Source of the DNA: RGIG3009 sp045541495
Lineage (GTDB): Bacteria > Bacillota > Clostridia > Oscillospirales > Acutalibacteraceae
Reading direction: 5' to 3'
NCBI GenBank assembly: GCA_045541495.1
Contig: JAZQJE010000041.1
Location: forward strand, 1 to 17,449
DNA length: 17,449 bases
Part shown: positions 5,846 to 13,511 of the stretch, one piece after another
Position numbering within the stretch: the first letter of the stretch is position 1
Layout: each line of letters opens with the position of its first letter
Position numbers and translations under genes: made by a program
The notes under the pieces: model-generated
Told to the model about the DNA's origin: nothing
The model's input: only the letters and a program-made list of their open reading frames with translations
The model's database searches: none

Positions 5846-7690
5846 ATGGCAACTGAAACCCGCCAAAAATCAACTGCACAAAATCGCAAAGGAACAAATG
5901 GGAAGACCTATTCCCGCAACGAAAAAAGCAGCGGTCCTGTGCAAGGGCAAACCACCAAATCCAAAGAACGCTCCAACACGCGTTACTATAGCACGAAAAA
6001 GCGGCAAAAACCCGTTGCCAAAGAAGTCCCTGCTCTCCCAGTCAAATTAACCATGCTTGGCGGCCTAAACGAGATCGGCAAAAATATGACATTGTTCGAA
6101 TACGGTGAGGATGCTTTTTTGATCGACTGCGGTATGGCGTTTCCCGATGATGATATGTTGGGTGTGGATATTGTATTGCCCGACTTTACCTATGTAGAAA
6201 AGATTCACGAAAAAATCGAAGGTATCATCATTACCCACGGACACGAAGATCATATCGGCGCTCTGCCGTATTTATTGAAGCAACGGATCTTTCCCATATA
6301 TGGTACTAAGTTGACCTTGGCGTTGATCGATTCCAAATTGAAAGAACACGGATTGTCGGGTAAAGTGCCGCTTCACGTGGTAGATCCCGGTGGTATTATC
6401 CGTTTTAAACAGGTATCGGTGGAGTTGATCAATGTGAACCACTCCATTCCCGATGCGGTTGGACTGGGAATCAAAACACCGCACGGGTATGTGATCCATA
6501 CCGGTGACTTTAAGATCGACTGCACGCCGATCATGGGAAAAATGATCGATTTGCCTCGCTTGGGTGAGATGGGTAATGAAGGGGTGTTGGCGCTGTTAGC
6601 CGATTCCACCAACGCCGAACGTCCCGGCTACACCCCCAGCGAACGAGTGGTGGGGGAGAGTTTCGCCAACTTATTTAAGAAAGCAGAAAACAAACGGATC
6701 ATCATTGCCACTTTCTCGTCCAACATTCCCCGTATTCAACAGATCATTGACGCCGCTGCCCGCGACGGGCGGAAAGTGGCTATTTCGGGACGCAGTATGG
6801 TCAATAACGTGTCCATTGCGCAGGAATTGGGATATTTGAGCGTTCCCGATGGCTTGTTGGTGGATATTGACCTTATCAATCGGTACCCCAAAGAAAAAAT
6901 GACCATTATTACTACCGGCAGTCAAGGCGAACCGATGTCGGCACTGGCGCGTATGGCGTTTTCCGATCATCGTAAGGTGGAAGTAGGCCTTGAGGATTAT
7001 ATTATTATTTCCGCAACCCCCATTCCCGGTAACGAAAAAACCGTGAGTAAAGTGGTTAATGAATTGATGAAACGTGGCTGTGACGTGGTGTACGAAAAAA
7101 TGTACGATGTCCATGTTTCCGGTCATGCCTGTCAGGAAGAACTGAAATTGATCCAGGGTATTACCCGTCCGCGCTTTTTCATTCCCGTTCACGGTGAATT
7201 GAAGCACATGCAGAAGCATGCTAATTTGGCCATGTCGATGGGAATGGATGCCAAATCCGTGCTTATTCCCGAAATCGGAAAAGTGATCGAGATCACACCC
7301 GATAAAATGCAGGTTACGGGTTCTGTTCCTGCGGGTCGGGTGTTGGTTGACGGTCTCGGGATCGGTGATGTGGGCAGTATCGTCTTACGGGATCGTAAGC
7401 ATTTAGCGCAAGACGGTTTGATCGTAGTCGTGGCGATCATTGATCCTCTTACCGGTCAGATCGTATCCGGTCCCGACATTGTATCCCGCGGTTTCGTTTA
7501 CGTGCGGGAGGCGGAACCGTTGATCGATGAAGCGAAAATGATCGCCCGTCGTGTGCTGGAAGATTGTTTACGGAGACATTCTTACGATTGGACCACAATG
7601 AAAAATCGTGTGCGCGATGAACTTTCTCACATGTTATTCCAAAAAACAAAACGCAGTCCCATGATCTTACCTATCATTATGGAAGTATAA
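5846..7690 (+). CDS. rnjA: Ribonuclease J (endo/5'-exoribonuclease, metallo-beta-lactamase/beta-CASP fold)
   Basis: A 614-residue RNase J, central to mRNA decay and rRNA maturation in Firmicutes. Zinc-ligand motifs are HGHEDH (131-136), His199 in NVNHSIPD and Asp221 in HTGDFK. Beta-CASP signatures follow, including SGRSMVNN, HVSGHACQEEL and IPVHGE, and then the C-terminal domain. The first 60 or so residues are a basic, low-complexity extension rich in Lys, Arg, Ser, Thr and Gln that the 555-residue B. subtilis J1 lacks; such tails occur in clostridial RNase J and may contact RNA. The start is the ATG at 5846 with GGAGG 5 nt upstream. An in-frame TTG at 5810 lies in the loop of the leader hairpin and is rejected. 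It heads a long co-directional run, with gdpP 34 nt downstream. A long structured leader suggests post-transcriptional control. Confidence 0.96.
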   Translation: MATETRQKSTAQNRKGTNGKTYSRNEKSSGPVQGQTTKSKERSNTRYYSTKKRQKPVAKEVPALPVKLTMLGGLNEIGKNMTLFEYGEDAFLIDCGMAFPDDDMLGVDIVLPDFTYVEKIHEKIEGIIITHGHEDHIGALPYLLKQRIFPIYGTKLTLALIDSKLKEHGLSGKVPLHVVDPGGIIRFKQVSVELINVNHSIPDAVGLGIKTPHGYVIHTGDFKIDCTPIMGKMIDLPRLGEMGNEGVLALLADSTNAERPGYTPSERVVGESFANLFKKAENKRIIIATFSSNIPRIQQIIDAAARDGRKVAISGRSMVNNVSIAQELGYLSVPDGLLVDIDLINRYPKEKMTIITTGSQGEPMSALARMAFSDHRKVEVGLEDYIIISATPIPGNEKTVSKVVNELMKRGCDVVYEKMYDVHVSGHACQEELKLIQGITRPRFFIPVHGELKHMQKHANLAMSMGMDAKSVLIPEIGKVIEITPDKMQVTGSVPAGRVLVDGLGIGDVGSIVLRDRKHLAQDGLIVVVAIIDPLTGQIVSGPDIVSRGFVYVREAEPLIDEAKMIARRVLEDCLRRHSYDWTTMKNRVRDELSHMLFQKTKRSPMILPIIMEV

Positions 7691-7724
7691 GGGTATTTCA
7701 TTTTAAGTGAAAGGGGGAAATGCC

Positions 7725-9698
7725 TTGAAATCGAAGCGAATATGGTCCATTACACCAATGATATGGCTTTTAATAGGAGCGATCGTGTTGCTCACTGCCG
7801 GTACTTGGTTTTGGGATTGGCGGATCTTTGTGGTGGCACTCACCCTTTCTGTTACGGTGATTGCCGTGGTCTTCGGGCGTTTCCTGTTTCTAAGACGGGA
7901 CATCCGCCGTTATCTTAAAGAGATAACCTTACGGTTGAATCCATCTGATCGTAAGGCTTTGGAATCAACACCGATACCGGTGGCTATGGTTGCGAACGGT
8001 GGAGAATTGGTGTGGTATAATAACCATTTCCGCAATCAAGTGTTGAGAGGAAAGGATGGATACGGGCAGTCCATCGAAACGGTATTTGCGGATTTTTCCT
8101 TATCATCCCTCAACAAGCGGCAACCCCTTGATGTTTCGTGCCTGTCCTGTTCATTTTCAATGTTTGTCAGCGATCTGTTGATAAACGAAGAATCATTCTA
8201 TATCCTGTATTGCATTGAAGATACCGAACTCAAAGATGTTGCGCGGGAATACACAGCCAGCCGTCCTGTCGTGCTGTCTTTGTACATAGACAACAGCGAA
8301 GAAGTGATGCAAACTCTTCGTGACAGTGAACGAGCGAATTTATCCTCTCAAGTGGAAACATTGTTGGAAGATTGGATCTCCCACAATAACGGTATTTTTC
8401 GTAAAGGCGGTATTGATCGATTTACCGCTGTGATCGAACACCGCTATCTCGACACCATGTTGGAAAACAAGTTTGATATTCTGAGCCGTGTGCGCACCGT
8501 TCAAACGGTAAAGGGCGATAGCCTTACACTATCCATCGGCGTGGGAACGGGTTCCTCGTTCTTTGAAGCGGAGAGTCGTTCGCGACAAGCACTGGATATG
8601 GCCCTTGGACGCGGCGGTGATCAAGCGGCGCTAAAAACCGAAAACGGATTTGACTTTTACGGCGGCCTTTCCAAGGCGGTAGAGCGGCAAACAAGAGTTC
8701 GTTCCCGTGTGGTTGCCTCGGCACTTCGGGATATGATCTTAAGCAGCGATATGGTATTGCTGATGGGTCATCGATACTCCGATTTGGATTGCTTGGGTGC
8801 GGCGGCAGCGCTAACGACGGCTTGTCGCAGTTTAGGCAAAATAGCCTATACAGTCTACGATCCGGCTACCACTCTTGCAGGCGAATTGGTTTCGCGATTT
8901 ACGAGCGAACAAGTGTTTATTACCGCCGAAGAAGCCTTGCCGTTATTGACATCTAAAACCTTGGTGGTGATCACCGATACCCATGTTCCCGCTATGCTGG
9001 ATATTCCGGAATTGTACGAAAAAGCCAATTCCGTCGTGGTGATCGACCATCATCGCAAAATGGTTGATCATATCGATAATGCCGTCATCTTTTTCCATGA
9101 GCCGTATTCCAGTTCCGCGTCGGAAATGGTAGCAGAATTGATCCAATATATGGCCGGTGCTTCTATTAAAAAAACAGAAGCCGAAGGACTGTTGGCAGGA
9201 ATCATGTTGGATACACGTAGTTTTGTTATGAAAGCGGGCGTGCGTACTTTTGAAGCGGCGGCGTATCTAAAGAAACTCGGTGCTGATACTGTTGAAGTAA
9301 AACGATTGTTTTCCGAAAATATTTCGTTATATCAACGTAAAGCGGAAATCGTTTCTACTGCTCAGTGGTATAAAACTGTTGCCATTGCCTACGGAGAAAG
9401 CGGCGGAACAGAAATGCGTGTTGCCGCTTCGCAAGCAGCCGATGAGCTGTTGTGTGTAAAGAATGTGGATGCTTCGTTTACCATGTTCCCCGAAAACGAC
9501 GGTGTGAATATTTCCGCTCGTTCTTATGGGACGATTAATGTGCAGTTAGTAATGGAAATATTAGGCGGTGGCGGACACCTTACCATGGCAGGTGCCTTTT
9601 TGAAAGAGGTTGATATCGCCGAAGCACAGCGAATGTTGAAGCAAGCGGTGGATACCCATTTGGCAGATTTGTCTCGTTCTAATCTGTCGCAAAAATAA
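7725..9698 (+). CDS. gdpP: GdpP-type membrane c-di-AMP phosphodiesterase (DHH/DHHA1)
   Basis: A 657-residue membrane enzyme that hydrolyses cyclic di-AMP to pApA. Domain order matches GdpP: two membrane helices (about 11-27 and 32-51), a PAS-like region (about 75-160), a degenerate GGDEF domain (about 165-310, lacking an intact GGDEF loop but keeping SIGVGTG), then DHH and DHHA1. Catalytic metal residues are visible at His349, Asp353 and Asp355 (GHRYSDLD), at Asp441-His442-His443 (VIDHHRK), and probably at the Asp of GIMLDTR. The DHHA1 motif GGGGH is at 614-618. I choose the TTG at 7725 because AAGGGGG sits 7 nt upstream; an in-frame GTG at 7707 has no site. GdpP followed by rplI and dnaB is a common Firmicute order. 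Through c-di-AMP it is expected to affect K+ uptake and cell-wall stress. Confidence 0.95.
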   Translation: MKSKRIWSITPMIWLLIGAIVLLTAGTWFWDWRIFVVALTLSVTVIAVVFGRFLFLRRDIRRYLKEITLRLNPSDRKALESTPIPVAMVANGGELVWYNNHFRNQVLRGKDGYGQSIETVFADFSLSSLNKRQPLDVSCLSCSFSMFVSDLLINEESFYILYCIEDTELKDVAREYTASRPVVLSLYIDNSEEVMQTLRDSERANLSSQVETLLEDWISHNNGIFRKGGIDRFTAVIEHRYLDTMLENKFDILSRVRTVQTVKGDSLTLSIGVGTGSSFFEAESRSRQALDMALGRGGDQAALKTENGFDFYGGLSKAVERQTRVRSRVVASALRDMILSSDMVLLMGHRYSDLDCLGAAAALTTACRSLGKIAYTVYDPATTLAGELVSRFTSEQVFITAEEALPLLTSKTLVVITDTHVPAMLDIPELYEKANSVVVIDHHRKMVDHIDNAVIFFHEPYSSSASEMVAELIQYMAGASIKKTEAEGLLAGIMLDTRSFVMKAGVRTFEAAAYLKKLGADTVEVKRLFSENISLYQRKAEIVSTAQWYKTVAIAYGESGGTEMRVAASQAADELLCVKNVDASFTMFPENDGVNISARSYGTINVQLVMEILGGGGHLTMAGAFLKEVDIAEAQRMLKQAVDTHLADLSRSNLSQK

Positions 9699-9731
9699 TA
9701 GAGACCTTGATTGCGGAAAGTAGGGAGTTTT

Positions 9732-10172
9732 ATGAAAGTTATTTTAAAACAAGATGTAAAAGGACAAGGAAAAAAAGGACAATTGTTACAAGTGTCCGAC
9801 GGGTATGCCCGTAATTTTCTGTTACCCCGCGGCTTAGCGGTAGAAGCGGACAGTCAGACGATGAACGATTTAAAAAATAAAGAATCCGCCCAGCAATATC
9901 ACTTAAAAGTAGAGAAAGAAGAAGCCCAAGCCGCTGCGGCGAAACTCGCAGGAAACGCCGTAAAAGTAACAGCGCACGCGGGCCAAAACGGCAAATTATT
10001 TGGTTCGGTTACGTCTAAGGAAGTTGCCGAGGCGTTAAATCGTCAATTCGGTGTTTCAGTAGATAAACGGAAGATCGTGATGGCGGATATCAAAGCTTTC
10101 GGATCCTATGAAGCGGAAGTGAAGTTCCCGCAAGGGGTTACGGCTAAAGTGACTGTAATGGTTTCCGAATAA
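9732..10172 (+). CDS. rplI: 50S ribosomal protein L9
   Basis: A 146-residue L9, which binds 23S rRNA in the L1-stalk region through its N-terminal domain and projects a long helix and second globular domain outward. The N-terminal signature is clear: MKVILKQDVKGQGKKGQ, then SDGYARNFLLPRGLA. The connecting charged helix spans about 42-75 and the C-terminal domain about 80-146, including GKLFGSVTSKEVAEAL. The start is the ATG at 9732 with AGGGAG 5 nt upstream; an in-frame upstream start at 9711 lacks both homology and a site. Length fits the family (about 148). It sits 33 nt after gdpP and 31 nt before dnaB, the usual neighbourhood. Confidence 0.97.
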   Translation: MKVILKQDVKGQGKKGQLLQVSDGYARNFLLPRGLAVEADSQTMNDLKNKESAQQYHLKVEKEEAQAAAAKLAGNAVKVTAHAGQNGKLFGSVTSKEVAEALNRQFGVSVDKRKIVMADIKAFGSYEAEVKFPQGVTAKVTVMVSE

Positions 10173-10203
10173 AACGGATAGTAAACATATAAGGAGTTTT
10201 ATC

Positions 10204-11565
10204 ATGGCGGATCGTGTTGTGAATTACGATGAACAAAATTTGCCATATAGTTTGGAAGCGGAACAGGCAGTATTGGGTGCAATTTTGATGGATGCGCAAT
10301 GCATCAACATGGTTGCGGATAAACTGCGTCCCGAGCATTTCTATCTTCCGTCCCATCAAGCCATTTTCGGAATTATGCAAACCAAACTCATCGAATCCAG
10401 TACCATCGACTTTGTTACGGTGTTGGAGTCGCTGAAAGCGGAGACTTTCTTTTCCGGTGAAGACGGAAAAAGTTATTTGCTTAAATTGGCGCAAATGGTA
10501 CCGTCTATCTCCAATATTGAGAACTATGCCCGTATCGTGCGGGAAAAATATGATGTACGCAGCTTGATCAACGTATCCAAAGATGTGATCAATAAGGCAA
10601 TGGACCCCGCTACAGATGCGTCGCTGCTGATCGATTCCGCGGAACAACAGATTTATGATATCCGTCAAGATCGGCACCAAGGCGGTCTCATGCCCATTGA
10701 CAGCGTGATTGCTTCGAACTATGAAATGTACAATAAGCTCAATTCCGATGAGCGGGATCTGTATGTGGGTATTCCTACCGGCATCAGTGCATTGGATGAG
10801 ATTACCACAGGTCTCAACCGTTCGGACTTGATCATTGTGGGCGCCCGTCCCGGTATGGGTAAAACCAGTTTTGCATTGAATATAGCGCGCAATGTGGCCG
10901 TTCAACAAAATCGTTGCGTGGCTATCTTCAATTTGGAAATGTCCCGTGAACAGATGGTCAATCGTTTTTTGTCTTCCGAAGCGCGTATTTCCTCCAAAAA
11001 GCTGCGTACCGGCAATCTAACGCCCGATGAATGGACGCGGATGGCCTATGCTTCCAGTACCCTTTGCAAAGCACCCATTTATTTGGACGAAACTGCCAGT
11101 ATCACGGTTCCTGAAATGAAGGCACGGTTACGCCGATTAAAAAATGTGGATTTTGTTGTTATTGACTATTTGCAGTTGATGCATTCCGCCAAAAGGACCG
11201 ATAATCGTGTTCAAGAAGTGTCGGAGATTACCCGCAGTTTAAAGATCATGGCAAAGGAACTGAATGTTCCCGTTATGGTCTGTGCCCAGTTGGCCCGTAC
11301 CACGGAAAAACAGTCTAACCACCGCCCCGCATTAGCTGATCTGCGTGAATCAGGTTCCATTGAGCAGGATGCGGATCAAGTGCTGTTTTTGTATCGCGAT
11401 GAATACTATAAAAACGAAAAAGAAGATCCCACCGCCGTGGAGAGCGGAACATCCGAAGTAATCGTTGCCAAAAACCGCCACGGTGAGTTGGGGACGGTAA
11501 AATTGGCTTTCCAAGGAGAATTCACCAAATTTTCCTCGTTGGAACTCCATCGTAACGAAGGTTGA
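10204..11565 (+). CDS. dnaB: Replicative DNA helicase DnaB
   Basis: A 453-residue hexameric 5'-3' helicase of the replication fork (called DnaC in Bacillus). The N-terminal DnaB domain (about 1-105) starts with the family pattern NLPYSLEAEQAVLGAIL, which is followed by a linker (about 105-175) and a RecA-like ATPase. Walker A is GARPGMGKT at 213-221 with Lys220. Walker B is VVIDYLQLM, followed by the motif around AQLARTTEKQSNHRP and DLRESGSIEQDADQV containing the arginine finger region. AAGGAG lies 7 nt before the ATG. No intein interrupts the P-loop or later motifs, which are known insertion sites in DnaB. Its last codons overlap the region just before tilS, so the two are probably translated from one message. 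Confidence 0.97.
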   Translation: MADRVVNYDEQNLPYSLEAEQAVLGAILMDAQCINMVADKLRPEHFYLPSHQAIFGIMQTKLIESSTIDFVTVLESLKAETFFSGEDGKSYLLKLAQMVPSISNIENYARIVREKYDVRSLINVSKDVINKAMDPATDASLLIDSAEQQIYDIRQDRHQGGLMPIDSVIASNYEMYNKLNSDERDLYVGIPTGISALDEITTGLNRSDLIIVGARPGMGKTSFALNIARNVAVQQNRCVAIFNLEMSREQMVNRFLSSEARISSKKLRTGNLTPDEWTRMAYASSTLCKAPIYLDETASITVPEMKARLRRLKNVDFVVIDYLQLMHSAKRTDNRVQEVSEITRSLKIMAKELNVPVMVCAQLARTTEKQSNHRPALADLRESGSIEQDADQVLFLYRDEYYKNEKEDPTAVESGTSEVIVAKNRHGELGTVKLAFQGEFTKFSSLELHRNEG

Positions 11566-11573
11566 GCAGATCC

Positions 11574-12944
11574 ATGAACGTACGAAACAAGGTATTAACG
11601 GCAGTTACCGACCACGCCATGTTGTCCGCCGACTCCACGGTTATTGTAGGATTGTCGGGCGGTGCAGATTCCGTTACCCTTCTTCATGTATTGCACTCTT
11701 TACGAGAAGAGACATTGATTGCCGATATCGTTGCCGTTCATGTTGATCATCAGCTCCGCGGAGAAGAATCGCAACGAGATCGTCTTTTTTGTGAAGAATT
11801 ATGTGCAAAGTGGAACATTCCTTGCCATGTGGTGACCTACGACGTCAAAGCCTTGGCAGAAGCAGAAGGGAAAGGTATTGAAGAAATGGGGAGGGAGCTT
11901 CGCTATCAAGCCTTTAGCGAAGTTGCCTCCCGTTTTCCGTGTTCACGCATTGCCACCGCTCATACTGCCGACGACAATGCGGAAACATTATTGTTACATT
12001 TGTGCCGCGGTTGCGGTGTACACGGTCTTGCCGGTATTCCGGTTGTGCGAGATACGATCATTCGTCCCCTCATCGATTGCAGCAGAGAAGAGATTGAGCA
12101 GTATTGTCGCGAACAGAATTTATTATATGTGGCGGATAGTACCAATGCCGATGTGTCGTATGCACGCAATCGCGTTCGCCACGAGATTTTGCCGTTGTTG
12201 CATCATATCAATCCTTCAGTCAAAAAATCGTTGACCCGCTTGGCAAAACAAATGCAAAAAACAGATGCGTACTTACAGCGACAAGCAGATCCTTATTGGT
12301 TCGCTATGCAAACAGGACAAGCGGGAGTATATCATCGAACACCGTTGGAGGAAGCCGATGAGGCGTTGCAACCGCTCTTATTCATGAAAATGTTAGATCA
12401 ATTACATATACCGATTGATGAGCACCATCTGCGGCAACTGGGTGATTGTTTGCATACAGGTGCTTCTCTGTCGCTTCCCCATGATTACGGTTTTGCGGCA
12501 TACAAAACATTTGTTTACATAAGCAAAATGAAAGATCATCAAGCGGAAACAGTGAAAAAAACGCCGATTTCCATTGATTCCCCCTTTTTATTTGGTGGTG
12601 AAATGTATCGTGTTCTTCGTTTAACACGTGAAGATTATGAACAAAAACTAAATATTTGCAATTTAGTGTTTAAAAATGCGTGCGACTATGATATGATAAG
12701 AGGCGATCTGTTCTTGCGGAAACGCCAAGAAGGGGATTGTTATCACCCCGCAGGACGTGCTTGTGGAAAATCGTTAAAAAATTTGTTTAATGAAGCGGCA
12801 ATATATGCACCATATCGCGACAATGTTCCTGTTTTTTGCGATGAACACGGCATTGTTATGGTATACGGTTTCGGATGTGATGAGCGCGTGCGGATCACCG
12901 AAAAAACGCAGCATATCTTGCTGGTGGAAAAAACGGAGGAGTAA
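11574..12944 (+). CDS. tilS: tRNA(Ile)-lysidine synthase
   Basis: A 456-residue enzyme that uses ATP and lysine to convert cytidine 34 of the CAU-anticodon tRNA-Ile to lysidine, switching it from methionine to isoleucine decoding. The PP-loop motif SGGADS is at 28-33 (VGLSGGADSVTLL), followed by VHVDHQLRGEES and the AHTADDNAETLLLHLCRG block of the N-type ATPase. A middle domain (about 215-320) and the C-terminal TilS domain (about 378-456, with GDCYHPAGRACGKSLKNLF) complete the long form. The ATG at 11574 lies 9 nt after the dnaB stop, with AAGG about 12 nt upstream. An in-frame TTG at 11562 would sit directly on that site and is rejected. tilS-hpt-ftsH is a conserved Firmicute cluster. Confidence 0.95.
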   Translation: MNVRNKVLTAVTDHAMLSADSTVIVGLSGGADSVTLLHVLHSLREETLIADIVAVHVDHQLRGEESQRDRLFCEELCAKWNIPCHVVTYDVKALAEAEGKGIEEMGRELRYQAFSEVASRFPCSRIATAHTADDNAETLLLHLCRGCGVHGLAGIPVVRDTIIRPLIDCSREEIEQYCREQNLLYVADSTNADVSYARNRVRHEILPLLHHINPSVKKSLTRLAKQMQKTDAYLQRQADPYWFAMQTGQAGVYHRTPLEEADEALQPLLFMKMLDQLHIPIDEHHLRQLGDCLHTGASLSLPHDYGFAAYKTFVYISKMKDHQAETVKKTPISIDSPFLFGGEMYRVLRLTREDYEQKLNICNLVFKNACDYDMIRGDLFLRKRQEGDCYHPAGRACGKSLKNLFNEAAIYAPYRDNVPVFCDEHGIVMVYGFGCDERVRITEKTQHILLVEKTEE

Positions 12945-12947
12945 AAT

Positions 12948-13505
12948 ATGGCAACGATTTTTGACGATATTGAGGAAACCTTATTTACGGAAGAACAAAT
13001 TGCCGCTATTGTCAAAGAGATGGGCAAAAAGATCAGTGAAGATTATAAAAATAAGAATTTGTTGCTGGTAAGTGTTTTAAAAGGCTCATTGATATTTATG
13101 GCGGATCTGATGCGTGCCATCACCATTCCGTGCTCCATCGACTTTTTGTCGGTTTCCAGCTACGGTAGCGGTACCTCTACTTCCGGTGAGGTACGGATCT
13201 TAAAAGATTTGGATGCTTCCTTGGAAGGAAAAGATTTATTGGTAGTAGAGGATATCCTTGATTCCGGTGTGACCTTGTCATACTTGCTTAAAAATCTGTC
13301 TGCCAGAAAACCGGCCAGTATCCGCCTGTGTACCTTTTTGGATAAACCGGAACGCCGCCGCGTGGATGTAAAAGCAGACTATATCGGTGCCTCGGTGCCG
13401 GATAAATTCATTGTAGGCTACGGCCTGGATTATGCCGAAAAATACCGCAACGTACCTTTCGTGGGTGTGTTGAAATCGGAAATTTATTCCCACGAAAAGG
13501 AGTGA
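12948..13505 (+). CDS. hpt: Hypoxanthine(-guanine) phosphoribosyltransferase
   Basis: A 185-residue purine salvage enzyme that joins hypoxanthine or guanine to PRPP, giving IMP or GMP. The PRPP-binding motif VVEDILDSGVTL spans about 99-110 with the acidic pair Glu101-Asp102. Other family marks are LVSVLKGSLIFMADL near the N-terminus, the flexible loop SVSSYGSGTSTSGEV and the base-contacting IVGYGLDYAEKYRN near the C-terminus. The ATG follows the tilS stop by 3 nt, and its GGAGG site lies inside the last tilS codons, so translation is likely coupled. In B. subtilis the homologues sit in the same tilS-hprT-ftsH order, where TilS and HprT together influence ftsH expression; whether that holds here is inference. 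Confidence 0.96.
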   Translation: MATIFDDIEETLFTEEQIAAIVKEMGKKISEDYKNKNLLLVSVLKGSLIFMADLMRAITIPCSIDFLSVSSYGSGTSTSGEVRILKDLDASLEGKDLLVVEDILDSGVTLSYLLKNLSARKPASIRLCTFLDKPERRRVDVKADYIGASVPDKFIVGYGLDYAEKYRNVPFVGVLKSEIYSHEKE

Positions 13506-13511
13506 GACCCA

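Noticed and set aside
6671..7219. Open frame of 182 codons on the minus strand, opposite rnjA
   Set aside because: Antisense to the conserved beta-CASP region of RNase J, rich in His, Phe and Asn, with no domain or ribosome binding site.
10144..10908. Open frame of 254 codons on the minus strand, opposite dnaB
   Set aside because: It lies fully antisense to conserved dnaB and the end of rplI, with a low-complexity, His/Ile-rich composition and no recognisable domain. It is a codon-use shadow.
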